The notes below the pieces were generated by a model. It saw only the letters and a list, made by a program, of their open reading frames with translations. It was not told the DNA's origin and ran no database searches. This document shows, piece after piece, positions 53,705 through 63,626 of a DNA stretch of 64,000 nucleotides (the stretch's first letter is position 1; the number at the start of each line of letters is the position of its first letter). The DNA comes from Psychrobacter glacincola. Lineage in GTDB: Bacteria > Pseudomonadota > Gammaproteobacteria > Pseudomonadales > Moraxellaceae. The position numbers were made by a program, and so were the translations under genes. Where the stretch lies: positions 248,001 to 312,000 of the forward strand of contig LIQB01000001.1 of assembly GCA_001411745.2 (NCBI GenBank). The letters run 5' to 3'.

Positions 53705-55366
53705 CTAAGTCGAAATCTTTTTATATTTCATGCGCTTAGGAGTGGCAGCATCACCCATCGTCTTTTTGCGATACGTTTCAAACTCAGAATAGTTACCATC
53801 AAACCAAACAGGACCTTCATCTTCGAACGCCAAGATATGAGTCGCGATACGGTCAAGGAACCAGCGATCATGCGAGACGACCATGACCGTACCTGGGAAG
53901 ACCTGAATCGCATCCTCTAGCGCACGTAAGGTCTCAATATCCAAATCGTTTGACGGTTCATCAAGGAGCAAGACGTTCGCGCCCTGCTTCAATGTCTTAG
54001 CAAGCTGCAAGCGGTTACGCTCACCACCTGACAATTGACCGACGTGCTTTTGCTGATCTGAGCCTTTGAAGTTAAAGCGACCGATATAAGCGCGGCTTGG
54101 CGTGGTGTAATCGCCAACCGTAATGATATCAAGACCGTCAGACACTTCTTCCCAAACGGTTTTGCTGTCATCTAAGTTGTCACGTACCTGACCAACATAA
54201 GCGACTTTGACACTTTCGCCCAAATCGACTGAACCCGTATCTGGCGTATCACGCTCGGTAATCATGTTAAATAGCGTGGTTTTACCCGCACCATTTGGTC
54301 CGATGATACCAACGATCGCACCAGCTGGCACGTTAAAGCTTAGGTTTTCATAAAGCAGACGATCACCAAATGATTTGGAGATGTTATTCACTTCAATGAC
54401 TTTATTACCTAAACGTGGACCGGGCGGAATATAAATTTCAGCGGTCTCATTACGCTGCTGGAACTCTGTTGAGTTCAACTCTTCAAAGCGCTGTACACGA
54501 GATTTAGACTTGGCTTGTTGACCTTTTTGATTTTTGCGAATCCAATCCAGCTCTTTTTTCAGTGCTTTAGCAAATGATTCTTCTTGCTTATTCTGCTGCT
54601 CTAAACGCGTGTTCTTTTGCTCGAGCCACTCAGTATAGTTGCCTTCATACGGATAACCATGGCCACGATCCAGCTCCAAAATCCACTGAGCGACGTTGTC
54701 TAGGAAATATCTATCATGGGTAATGGCAACGATTGTACCGCTGTAGTTCTGCAAGAACTGCTCTAGCCATGCAACAGATTCGGCGTCCAAATGGTTGGTT
54801 GGTTCGTCAAGTAACAGCATGTCAGGGCGTGACAATAGCAAACGGCATAGTGCCACACGGCGTTTTTCACCACCAGACAGCTTACTAACATCCGCATCCC
54901 AAGGTGGCAGACGTAAGGCATCAGCCGCTTTTTCGAGTTGGGTATTTAAATTATGGGCATCCCATGCTTGGATGATGTCTTCCATCTTGCCTTGTTCTTC
55001 AGCAAGCTTATCAAAGTCAGCATCAGGCTCAGCGTATTCTGCATAAATGGCATCTAAACGTGCGAGCGCATCTAAGGCTTCACGCATACCGTCTTCGACG
55101 TTACCGCGTACGTCTTTGCTGTCATCAAGCTGTGGTTCCTGCGGCAGATAACCAATTTTGGTGCCAGTTTGCGCGCGTGCTTCACCACTAAATTCAGTAT
55201 CCACGCCCGCCATAATGCGTAGCAAGGTTGATTTACCTGAACCATTGATACCCAAGACACCAATTTTGGCACCTGGGAAAAATGATAAGTTAATATTTTT
55301 TAAGATTTCACGCTTAGGCGGAACAAGTTTTGACACGTTGTTCATCGTGTAAATATATTGAGCCAT
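53705..55366 (-). CDS. ettA: Energy-dependent translational throttle protein EttA
   Basis: This ABC-F protein binds the ribosomal E site and gates elongation by ATP/ADP ratio. The 553-residue protein begins MAQYIYTMNNVSKLVPPKRE, as in E. coli EttA. It has two ATPase domains: Walker A GINGSGKST with LSGGEKRRVALCRLL, and GPNGAGKTT with LSGGERNRLQLAKTL. The arm and P-site interaction motif regions lie between, with the Lys/Arg-rich linker RKNQKGQQAKSKSRVQRFEEL. I start at 55366 because GGAG lies six bases ahead and the extra 25 codons upstream are not conserved. Confidence 0.97.
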   Translation of the reverse strand: MAQYIYTMNNVSKLVPPKREILKNINLSFFPGAKIGVLGINGSGKSTLLRIMAGVDTEFSGEARAQTGTKIGYLPQEPQLDDSKDVRGNVEDGMREALDALARLDAIYAEYAEPDADFDKLAEEQGKMEDIIQAWDAHNLNTQLEKAADALRLPPWDADVSKLSGGEKRRVALCRLLLSRPDMLLLDEPTNHLDAESVAWLEQFLQNYSGTIVAITHDRYFLDNVAQWILELDRGHGYPYEGNYTEWLEQKNTRLEQQNKQEESFAKALKKELDWIRKNQKGQQAKSKSRVQRFEELNSTEFQQRNETAEIYIPPGPRLGNKVIEVNNISKSFGDRLLYENLSFNVPAGAIVGIIGPNGAGKTTLFNMITERDTPDTGSVDLGESVKVAYVGQVRDNLDDSKTVWEEVSDGLDIITVGDYTTPSRAYIGRFNFKGSDQQKHVGQLSGGERNRLQLAKTLKQGANVLLLDEPSNDLDIETLRALEDAIQVFPGTVMVVSHDRWFLDRIATHILAFEDEGPVWFDGNYSEFETYRKKTMGDAATPKRMKYKKIST

Positions 55367-55803
55367 TAACACTCCGATAGACTGCATAAAAGAGGCGAGC
55401 AAATCATACTTAGCAATGATGCCAAGCGTGCTGCACCTCAAAATCAGGGTTACAAATTATAAGCCATTATCGCATTGTGGCGCATACCCTGCAAGCCAAC
55501 AGATTGTTTTAACGATTGTTTTACGGCTTTTGTCACAGAGTACTCAGCTTTCTAGCTAAAAGCGGTAACGAAACCTACTATTGAACCGTTTCGCTTAACA
55601 TTCTGACTTATAACTGTTTTATAAAGACCACAAAAAATAGCATCAAAACTTTCGCAAATTTAATCAATAGCCGTTAGCATGTTAGGATAGCTTAACAAAT
55701 TCGAGCGCCCTGACCTAAGTGATATCCGCTAAATTGGCGCACAGGTGAACACAATATTAATGATGTCAATCATTTTGATAGTATTAACAAAGGTACTGAT
55801 AAT
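55367..55803. other. Divergent promoter region between ettA and the desaturase operon
   Basis: About 440 AT-rich bases. A perfect 6-4-6 palindrome lies at 55759-55774, close before the ferredoxin reductase start. No gene or RNA is seen. Confidence 0.4.
55759..55774. promoter_or_regulatory. Candidate operator AATGAT-N4-ATCATT
   Basis: A perfect inverted repeat 30 bases before the reductase start codon. It has the form of a TetR- or HTH-type regulator site; no regulator is encoded next to it. Confidence 0.35.
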
Positions 55804-57027
55804 ATGACCAACGGCTATCGCCCTGAAATGATTCAACATGCATTTATCGATTTTATTGGATCACACTTACAGCCGTTTTGGTCTTTCACTGTTCCAAAGC
55901 TGCGCCTTGTTGCGCGATATACCCTTAGCGATGACTTAATAGCGCTCAGATTTGAGACCAATCATGCTTTTCGACGGCAATTAGTGGGTTCGCAACTTGG
56001 TTGGCAGGGTGGGCAACATCTTAACTTAAGCGTTCTTATTGAAGGTGTGTATCATCAGCGCAGCTATTCATTATTAGGTTTGGCGCACCAACCGCTCTGG
56101 TGGCACGACGTTACTACTGGCAACAGTATTAATAGTGGCGATAGCAAAAAGAAACCCCCTTATCTTGCGGTTACTATTGCTATTAAGCCACAAGGCTTGG
56201 TTTCGGATTATTTAACCAAACATATGGCACTTGGCAGTGTCATCAACAGTAGTGTTCCCAGTGGCTCTTTCACTTTGGCACAAACATCTATAACGGTACA
56301 GACAAAATCTGCTGCTGAAAAATCTGCTTCTTTATTATTTATCGCGGGTGGCAGCGGTATTACGCCCATGTTAGGACTCATCACGCAAGCACTGGACAAC
56401 GGACATCAGGTGACGTTGCTATATTACAGTCGCACTGAAATGCTCCCGTTCAAAAACCAATGGCAACAACTGAGCATAGCTTATCCAGCTTTCACCTATC
56501 ATCTGATCAATACCGAGAAATCTGATACTTATTTGGCTGGCAAGCGACACTTGAGCGTAGACAGTTTGTTGGCATTAAACCTGCCACTGGCAGATACGCA
56601 AATATTTGCATGCGGGTCACAGGCTCTGTTGACTGGCTTATATAAAGCAGCGGCAAAGGTAACCTTACCGCACAATAAAAACCTGCGCGATAATATCATT
56701 GTAGAAAACTTTGGTCATGCGTTGCCTGATTTCGATTTTGATAACAAACAAGCGCTCGATAGAAAAAAACACGCAGCACAACACACTGTTTATTTACGGG
56801 CGAGGCAACGGCAGTTTGACAGTAGCACGACAATATTGAATGCCGCAGAGGACGCAGGAATTCGCTTAGCACATGGTTGCAGACAAGGTATCTGTCAGTT
56901 GTGTCGCTGCAATAAAATCAGCGGCGTGGTCAAAAATATCCACACAGGAAAAATGAGCAGTGATGGTTATGAATCTATTCAAACTTGCATCAACATTGCC
57001 ATGACTGATGTGGTGCTAGATATTTAG
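55804..57027 (+). CDS. Ferredoxin-NADP-type reductase with C-terminal 2Fe-2S domain
   Basis: This 407-residue electron-transfer protein has three parts. An FAD domain carries YHQRSYSLLG (RxYS motif). An NAD(P)H domain carries SLLFIAGGSGITPMLGLI and IFACGSQALL. The C-terminal plant-type ferredoxin domain has Cys in HGCRQGICQLCRCNKISG and CIN near the end (C-x4-C-x2-C and a distal C). Such proteins pass electrons from NADPH to a membrane desaturase or hydroxylase. The desaturase gene 150 bases downstream is the natural partner. Confidence 0.9.
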   Translation: MTNGYRPEMIQHAFIDFIGSHLQPFWSFTVPKLRLVARYTLSDDLIALRFETNHAFRRQLVGSQLGWQGGQHLNLSVLIEGVYHQRSYSLLGLAHQPLWWHDVTTGNSINSGDSKKKPPYLAVTIAIKPQGLVSDYLTKHMALGSVINSSVPSGSFTLAQTSITVQTKSAAEKSASLLFIAGGSGITPMLGLITQALDNGHQVTLLYYSRTEMLPFKNQWQQLSIAYPAFTYHLINTEKSDTYLAGKRHLSVDSLLALNLPLADTQIFACGSQALLTGLYKAAAKVTLPHNKNLRDNIIVENFGHALPDFDFDNKQALDRKKHAAQHTVYLRARQRQFDSSTTILNAAEDAGIRLAHGCRQGICQLCRCNKISGVVKNIHTGKMSSDGYESIQTCINIAMTDVVLDI

Positions 57028-57177
57028 CAACACGGTGATAAAAATAAATACTCATAACGGCTCGTAAGATAAAAACACAGCCTGCTGTTACCTTATAGCC
57101 TACGGTAAAAAACTTAAACAACTTATTGAACCGAACCCAGTACCGACTCTCCGTACCATTTCGGTTAAGGATTATTT

Positions 57178-58527
57178 ATGCGCTTGCTACCACCCGTCAC
57201 TACTGCACAATCTGCTGTACCAGTTTTGACCCAACTAACTGATGCAAAACAGCAGAAAGCAAAGCAGTTGACTCGCTACCCAACGTTGACAGGAGCGCCC
57301 TTACCGAAGGCGCAATCTGATGCCCTCGCTCATGAATTAAATGTGCTTTACCGAAGCGTGATGGATTCGTTAGGTAATGATGACGCACGATACATTAAAC
57401 GAGTGTATGCCGCAGTAGTCTATAGTGAAATGACAGCGCGTGGCTTACTGGCAGCGGCTGGATGCATGCAGTCAAAACGTAAAATAGTCGCGACTTGGTT
57501 ATTGGGCACCTCACTACTGAGTCTCAGCAAAATTCTAAATAATATGGAGCTTGGGCACAATGTCATGCATGGTCAGTATGACTGGATGCAGCACCCGTAT
57601 CTCAATAGCCAAAAGTTTGATTGGGACATTGTCTGTCCTGCCCCCTTGTGGCAACACTCTCATAATTACTTGCACCATACTTTTACCAATATCGTTGGTC
57701 GTGACCACGACGTTGGCTATCACTTAATTCGCGTAACTGATGAGCAACCTTGGACGCCAAGCGACCGCCATAATATGTTTAAGACAGCGATATTGGCTCT
57801 AGGTTTTGAGTGGGCGGTCGCCTTTCATGATATACAAATCAGTGTCGACGAATACGCGGACTCCCCTGATCGACACCAAACCATGCAGCAGAAATCTCGC
57901 GCATTATTTGCCAAAATTGCCCGGCAAGTGGGCAAAGATCATGTTGTGCTACCCACGTTAGCAGGGCTGACATTAGGTCGAGGTAGTGCTATGACGACAC
58001 TGAGCGGTAATGTTACTGCCAATATCGCTCGTAATCTGTGGACATGGGCGGTGATATTCTGTGGACACTTTACCGAACAAGCCCATATCTATACCCATCT
58101 CGATGCCGATGAGACTAAAGGCGACTGGTATGTGCGTCAAATTCTTGGCTCCAGCAATATTCAAGGCAGTAAGCTGTTTCACATTTTGACGGGTAATTTA
58201 TCGCATCAAATTGAACATCATATTTTCCCTGATATGCCAGCCAGTCACTATGCTCGTATCGCACCACAATTACAGGCGATATGCCGCAAGTACAATCTAC
58301 CCTATAATACTGGGCGCTTTGGTACACAATTCCGGCAAATGCTGGGACGTATCCGCCACTTTAGCAAGCCAAGTGCTGAAGAATGGCAGTCTTATTTACA
58401 CTCACAAACTACGTCAATCCCTGAAACAAATCATGCCGTAACAGAAAGACCAAAAGAGCTGCCCGCTATACGTGGATTGGGTAAGTACCTTCCCCCTGTC
58501 ATGCGCCAAGCCTTATTTTATGCTTGA
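57178..58527 (+). CDS. Membrane fatty acid desaturase (acyl-CoA/acyl-lipid type)
   Basis: This 449-residue di-iron membrane desaturase has the three His boxes: HNVMH (HxxxH), HSHNYLHH (HxxHH-like) and HQIEHH, with hydrophobic segments between the boxes, for example VATWLLGTSLLSLSKI. Regulation by temperature or fatty acid supply is likely for a cold-adapted genus, though no regulator is adjacent. The reaction is O2-dependent insertion of a cis double bond in an acyl chain; position is not decidable. AAGGA precedes the ATG. It forms a two-gene unit with the reductase. Confidence 0.9.
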   Translation: MRLLPPVTTAQSAVPVLTQLTDAKQQKAKQLTRYPTLTGAPLPKAQSDALAHELNVLYRSVMDSLGNDDARYIKRVYAAVVYSEMTARGLLAAAGCMQSKRKIVATWLLGTSLLSLSKILNNMELGHNVMHGQYDWMQHPYLNSQKFDWDIVCPAPLWQHSHNYLHHTFTNIVGRDHDVGYHLIRVTDEQPWTPSDRHNMFKTAILALGFEWAVAFHDIQISVDEYADSPDRHQTMQQKSRALFAKIARQVGKDHVVLPTLAGLTLGRGSAMTTLSGNVTANIARNLWTWAVIFCGHFTEQAHIYTHLDADETKGDWYVRQILGSSNIQGSKLFHILTGNLSHQIEHHIFPDMPASHYARIAPQLQAICRKYNLPYNTGRFGTQFRQMLGRIRHFSKPSAEEWQSYLHSQTTSIPETNHAVTERPKELPAIRGLGKYLPPVMRQALFYA

Positions 58528-58749
58528 TGTGCAGCTCATATGGAGATCACTGGTAAACCTCTTTAGTCTTAACATTTACTCTATCGACTCTTACGGTAAA
58601 GAACTATAAATGTGAATCGAAAGGACTCATACTTTAGTGAATAATCTATTTGGTCATTCAAGCTCTCTTCATTTAAAAATACGCTTGATCCATACTAAAA
58701 AAAACCAATAATATTTAATGATAATAATCAATAATAACGGAGAATATCC

Positions 58750-59043
58750 ATGAAAAATCAAGACTCTGAACAAAACCTAACCATCACCCATGATGAACAG
58801 GCTAAACGCTTTGAGACCTCTATTGACGGTCATACTGGCTATATTAGCTATCAAGAGCGTGACGATACATTAGTTTATGATCATACTATCGTACCTCAGG
58901 AGCTAGGCGGGCGCGGTATTGGTTCAGCATTGGTCAAGCATGCCCTCAACTATGCTCGTGAACAAAATAAAAAAGTGATACCACAGTGCTCATTTGTCTC
59001 GTCATATATCAGCAAACATCCTGATTACCAAGACTTGCTATAG
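58750..59043 (+). CDS. YjdJ-type GNAT acetyltransferase, small form
   Basis: This 97-residue minimal acetyltransferase has the core ITHDEQAKRFETSIDGHTGY, then IVPQELGGRGIGSALVKHAL (acetyl-CoA binding GxGxG/A) and VIPQCSFVSSYISKHPDYQDL. It matches the short YjdJ-like GNAT family (N-acetyltransferase domain of the Gcn5-related yjdj type). The substrate is unknown. GGAG precedes the ATG. Confidence 0.88.
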   Translation: MKNQDSEQNLTITHDEQAKRFETSIDGHTGYISYQERDDTLVYDHTIVPQELGGRGIGSALVKHALNYAREQNKKVIPQCSFVSSYISKHPDYQDLL

Positions 59044-59712
<669 letters not shown>

Positions 59713-59777
59713 TAATGTGTTTTTTTATAATGTTTATAAAAATTTTTCATTAGTAAATACATTATTAAATACCAAAA

Positions 59778-59803
59778 AAAAGTCCTCGATTGAGGACTTT
59801 TTT
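59778..59803. terminator. Bidirectional terminator between phhB and the YtjA gene
   Basis: AGTCCTC (59781-59787), a 4-base loop and GAGGACT (59792-59798), with A and T runs on both sides. Confidence 0.85.
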
Positions 59804-59826
59804 ATTTAACAATCTACAGGTATTAA

Positions 59827-59982
59827 TTACATCTTGCGGCTTACAAATGCCACAATAAATAAAATGACAGCGACTGCTAAGAAAATATATGCCAAATTAG
59901 CAGACAATCCTGCGACACCGCCAAAACCCAATAAACTTGCTAACAATGCGATTACGGCAAAAATAATAGCCCAGCGAAACAT
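59827..59982 (-). CDS. YtjA family (DUF1328) small membrane protein
   Basis: A 51-residue protein, read from the minus strand: [20 protein letters not shown], then [20 protein letters not shown] and [11 protein letters not shown]. It has two short hydrophobic helices with Gly-rich turn GFGGVAG, the YtjA/DUF1328 pattern. Its role is unknown; relatives are small inner-membrane proteins often seen with stress genes. The ribosome site AAGGAGAAGG is strong. A plus-strand frame over the same DNA is an antisense shadow. Confidence 0.9.
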   Translation of the reverse strand: MFRWAIIFAVIALLASLLGFGGVAGLSANLAYIFLAVAVILFIVAFVSRKM

Positions 59983-60551
59983 AACCTTCTCCTTAAAAAT
60001 TATTATTAGAAAACCAGATATTTAGATTGATGCAATGGACAATTATTAATAAGAAATAACTACTATTATTAATGACTGCCTTGCTCTCTCTAAGATTCCT
60101 TTTTCTTTACTTTTTGTTTTTTTGATATTTATTAATTTTTTAACCATTAATACTGCTTACGACCATAGATTAGCAATATTTATCTTTAGAAAACGTTCAT
60201 TTTGGTAATGATATCGGTAGGTTATGTAACCTTTGTAGCAAATCTTAACATCGAACCTTTTTTTCATCTCTTTATGGGAGTTATGTGTATAGATGGTTAG
60301 TTATTACTTAGCCATCAACATTTTCATCATATAATCTGTTATAAACAGTAACTTACAAGTCATTTTTACTGGTCAAAAATACTTTAATATATCTTTTTCA
60401 GGCAGATATAAGTCATGACTCATTTAGTCATGACTTATATATAGTTAACCTGATTGCTATCAAAAAATCAGACCTCAAACTCTGACTGTTAAATGGCAAC
60501 AAATTTTAAACGTCACACGACTCATCAAAATAGCTATTAAGGATAATAAAT
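59983..60551. other. 569-base AT-rich intergenic region
   Basis: The stretch lies between divergent genes. Apart from the 15-bp inverted repeat at 60406-60440 no feature is recognised. Confidence 0.4.
60406..60440. promoter_or_regulatory. Perfect 15-bp inverted repeat
   Basis: ATATAAGTCATGACT (60406-60420), a 5-base loop and AGTCATGACTTATAT (60426-60440). Each arm contains the palindrome AGTCATGACT, so it could be a double operator site as well as a hairpin. It ends 111 bases before the next gene. No T run follows. Confidence 0.5.
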
Positions 60552-61844
60552 ATGGATACCAATACCAATACGGATACCTCAAACAATACACAACAGCATA
60601 GCGATGGAAAGCGTCCTTACGCGGTCGTCTTATATGGTGCAACCAGCTTTGTTGGTCAAATCACAGCACACTATTTAACAGAGTTTTTATCTAATACTAA
60701 AGACAAAGATGGCGCCGATGTCACGTGGGCGATTGCTGGGCGTGATGAAGCAAAACTGAACGAATTGCAATCTAAACTTGGCAGCACTGTCGATATTATT
60801 CTTGCTAATAGTGACGATGCGGATAGCCTTGATGAGATGACCAAACAAACCCAAGTCATCATTTCAACCGTCGGTCCTTATCTTAAATACGGTGAGCCGC
60901 TGATCAAATCTTGTACCACTCATGGGACAGATTATGTCGACCTCACCGGTGAAGCCATATTCATCAAAGACATGATGGACAAGTATCAGGACGCGGCAAA
61001 GCAAAGCGGCGCTCGTATTGTCAACTCGTGTGGCTTTGATTCGATTCCATCAGATTTGGGCGTCTACTTTACCCAAACCCAAGCAGAAGAGAAATTTGGT
61101 CGCGCTTGTGATGTGATTCATATGCGTGTCAAAGCGGCGAAAGGCGGTCTATCAGGTGGCACCATTGCCTCGATGGCGACTATTTTTGAAGAAGTTGGAA
61201 AGGACAAGTCACGTCGTAAGCAGGTAGCAAATCCTTATCTGCTCAACGATGATAAAGATGCGCCAAACGTGCGCCAAGCTAATGTCAGTAAGCCAGAATA
61301 CGATAGTGAGCACAAACGCTGGCTTGCGCCTTTTGTCATGGCCAGTATCAATACCCGTATCGTTCATCGCACCAACCAATTGCTTGGCTATGAATATGGT
61401 CGTGACTTTAAATATGACGAAGCAATGTGGATGCAAGATGGTGTAAAAGGTCAATTATCAAGCTATGCAATGAGCGCAGGCTTGTTTGGATTTGCCACTG
61501 CTATGATGGTCAAACCGAGCCGTGAATTATTAGCTAAGCACGTGCTACCCAAGTCAGGTTCTGGTCCGTCTGCAGAAGAGCAAGCAAACGGCTACTTTGA
61601 CATTCGCCTCTTTGGGGAAACAGCTAATAAAGACACCATCAATACGAAAGTAACGGGTGACAAAGATCCAGGTTACGGCAGTACCTCGCGTATGCTAGCG
61701 CAAGCAGCGTTATGCTTAGCACAAGATATCAGCAAAGAAGAAATTGGTGGTGGTTTTTGGACGCCAGCCTCTGCCATGGGTAATCATCTACTAGCGCGCT
61801 TAGAAGAGCATGCAGGTCTTAGTTTCGAAGTTGTCGATTCGTAA
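60552..61844 (+). CDS. Saccharopine dehydrogenase-like / trans-acting enoyl reductase family protein
   Basis: This 430-residue oxidoreductase has the N-terminal Rossmann motif VVLYGATSFVGQITAHYL (about 25-42), then the family pieces IISTVGPYLKYGEPLIKSCT, YVDLTGEAIFIKDMM and IVNSCGFDSIPSDLGVY. These fit the saccharopine-dehydrogenase-like group that includes mycobacterial trans-acting enoyl reductases for lipid synthesis. Whether it acts on lysine or lipid precursors here is not decidable. GGATAA precedes the ATG. A strong terminator follows. Confidence 0.85.
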   Translation: MDTNTNTDTSNNTQQHSDGKRPYAVVLYGATSFVGQITAHYLTEFLSNTKDKDGADVTWAIAGRDEAKLNELQSKLGSTVDIILANSDDADSLDEMTKQTQVIISTVGPYLKYGEPLIKSCTTHGTDYVDLTGEAIFIKDMMDKYQDAAKQSGARIVNSCGFDSIPSDLGVYFTQTQAEEKFGRACDVIHMRVKAAKGGLSGGTIASMATIFEEVGKDKSRRKQVANPYLLNDDKDAPNVRQANVSKPEYDSEHKRWLAPFVMASINTRIVHRTNQLLGYEYGRDFKYDEAMWMQDGVKGQLSSYAMSAGLFGFATAMMVKPSRELLAKHVLPKSGSGPSAEEQANGYFDIRLFGETANKDTINTKVTGDKDPGYGSTSRMLAQAALCLAQDISKEEIGGGFWTPASAMGNHLLARLEEHAGLSFEVVDS

Positions 61845-62332
61845 GATTACCCATTTATAAATCGAAGCAATCTACTTCTTAATATCTAATTAATGACCGT
61901 ATCTTAGCAACGAGATACGGTTTTTTATTGCCTATTTTTTCTCATTATTCAGATTGCAATCTTTTGAGCGATTGTTAATAAATAATAATAACGTGATTCT
62001 TTGGTAAATAATATTGCCACTTCTTGCCTTTTTAATACATTAAGCTACACATTTCTAGAGTAATGTCACAGCCATATTTCAGTGAATGACGTAGGATAAA
62101 AGACTTAGGATAAAAGAGGTTAGGCAATTTTTTATCTCATATTTTTTTATCCCATATTGTATAGCAGCTTTGAGAGGGATAATTGGCTCATTAATATTTC
62201 ATTTGTACCTTAGACACCTCAGAGTAATTTTCTAATGCAATAAAAATCATATTAATAAAAATTAAGTTTTACTTATCTATCATAAATTTGGAATAAATCA
62301 ATAGACCCTCATCTAATTAAAAGGACATAACA
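61845..62332. other. Intergenic region after the enoyl-reductase-like gene
   Basis: Contains a terminator (61896-61926), then AT-rich DNA with the short direct repeat GGATAAAAGA near 62093-62120. No gene is recognised. Confidence 0.4.
61896..61926 (+). terminator. Terminator after the enoyl-reductase-like gene
   Basis: ACCGTATCT, an 8-base loop and AGATACGGT are followed by a run of T. Confidence 0.88.
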
Positions 62333-63172
62333 ATGAAAATGAATATATTAACCGCTGCTGTGATGACATCTGGTCTTGCTATGTTTGCAAGCTCTGCTAA
62401 CGCCGCTATGACTACCGATAGCCACGGCAATGTTGGCTATGACAGTTATGAGGAATGTGTCACTGCTGTCAAAGACGGTTCGGCCAAATTTTATACCCCT
62501 TATACTTATCAAAACCCAAAGCGCCAAGCAGGTGAAGCGACTGTCAAAAAAATGCGCTTGTCTGAAGTAATGATTCCTCAAACAGTGGTCAATGCAAACA
62601 ACTTAACAGCCAGTGATTACTCAGCAGGTGCTTGTGATTTAGGGGTTGGGCAGTCAAATGGTCGCTATGGTGTTTCGGGTGCATTGGTTGGGAAATACGT
62701 CCCTATCGCCGCTGATATGCCTGTCAACGTCTATATGGATAAGGCTGGCAATCCAGTACGCTTAAGCATGCAGCAGTGCGATAACCACTTCGGTGCCAAG
62801 TTTCCAACGCCTATTATGAGCGAAACAAAAGAAGCTACAGCACCAGAAGCACAACTCGCGATTATCGAAGATCGCCGTGTAGAGCCTGTCATCGTTGAAA
62901 CCACACGTGTTATCCGCCCTACTAAATATAGTGTCAAAGAAGTCATCATCGTACCGAACGATCAAATCAAGCGAGTAAACACAGCGTCAGGTACAGCCAT
63001 TGCTATCGAAGACGAGGCTAATCGTACTGTAATCGTTGGTGAAGAAGCAGATGCGGAAGTCATTGACAATACTGAAATCAATCAAACCTTCCCAGTCATC
63101 CGTGTTCCTAGTAGCAGCACTCAACAACGCGTCGTTGATCCAAACACTGGCAAGTATATTGTTATTGAATAA
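62333..63172 (+). CDS. Secreted protein of unknown function
   Basis: This 279-residue protein has a typical signal peptide ending SSANA (cleavage near residue 24). The mature part has cysteines at about 42, 102 and 145. After a first domain (VGYDSYEECVTAVKDGSAK, FYTPYTY...MRLSEV, then QSNGRYGVSGALVG), the C-terminal half is rich in valine strands, RRVEPVIVETTRVIRPTKYS and later IVGEEADAEVIDN. This looks like a periplasmic or surface beta-rich protein, but I recognise no family. AAGGA lies before the ATG. It may pair with the gene at 63627. Confidence 0.62.
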   Translation: MKMNILTAAVMTSGLAMFASSANAAMTTDSHGNVGYDSYEECVTAVKDGSAKFYTPYTYQNPKRQAGEATVKKMRLSEVMIPQTVVNANNLTASDYSAGACDLGVGQSNGRYGVSGALVGKYVPIAADMPVNVYMDKAGNPVRLSMQQCDNHFGAKFPTPIMSETKEATAPEAQLAIIEDRRVEPVIVETTRVIRPTKYSVKEVIIVPNDQIKRVNTASGTAIAIEDEANRTVIVGEEADAEVIDNTEINQTFPVIRVPSSSTQQRVVDPNTGKYIVIE

Positions 63173-63626
63173 GACTTTAATGAAATACAGACGAACAAGA
63201 TTCGTTGAGACATCATTGTTATAAGAATTAGAGATAGGAAAGTAGAAAACAATGCTATTTTTCTATCTGACAATAACCATACAATAGTTGCACAAAGTCA
63301 CCTGCTAACATCCGTCTGTTAGAATTTTAATCTATGGACTACTGAACTAACGCTTGTTTAATTGGTATTCTCCCCTTTAGATTTTTATCACTGATTTAGG
63401 TCAGCTTGTAAAGCTCTTTATCCAAATCCATCATGATAGTCTCTTAATGGTTATCATGATTTTATTTTGTCTATCAATTAAATGTTAGATATATTAAATA
63501 TATAGATTTGAATTACTAAATGAATGTGTGATATGCAACTGCTGTATACAGCAGTTAGCAACATAAGCGTCAAGTTTGAAATTTTTTAAACTGACATTAT
63601 AAGATTGTAAATTAAGGAATTGATTA
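63173..63626. other. Intergenic region upstream of the last gene
   Basis: AT-rich DNA of 454 bases. A perfect 20-bp palindrome lies at 63537-63556. No gene is recognised. Confidence 0.4.
63537..63556. promoter_or_regulatory. 20-bp perfect palindrome
   Basis: AACTGCTGTATACAGCAGTT reads the same on both strands and lies 71 bases before the start at 63627. It has CTG-N10-CAG spacing like a LexA site, but the inner bases differ from the usual box, so the regulator is open. Confidence 0.4.

Noticed and set aside
59834-60025. 63-codon plus-strand frame
   Set aside because: Lies antisense to the YtjA gene, which has a strong ribosome site and a clear family pattern.
63537-63556. Classical LexA box
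   Set aside because: Spacing fits CTG-N10-CAG but the inner bases do not match CTGTATATATATACAG, so LexA cannot be named.
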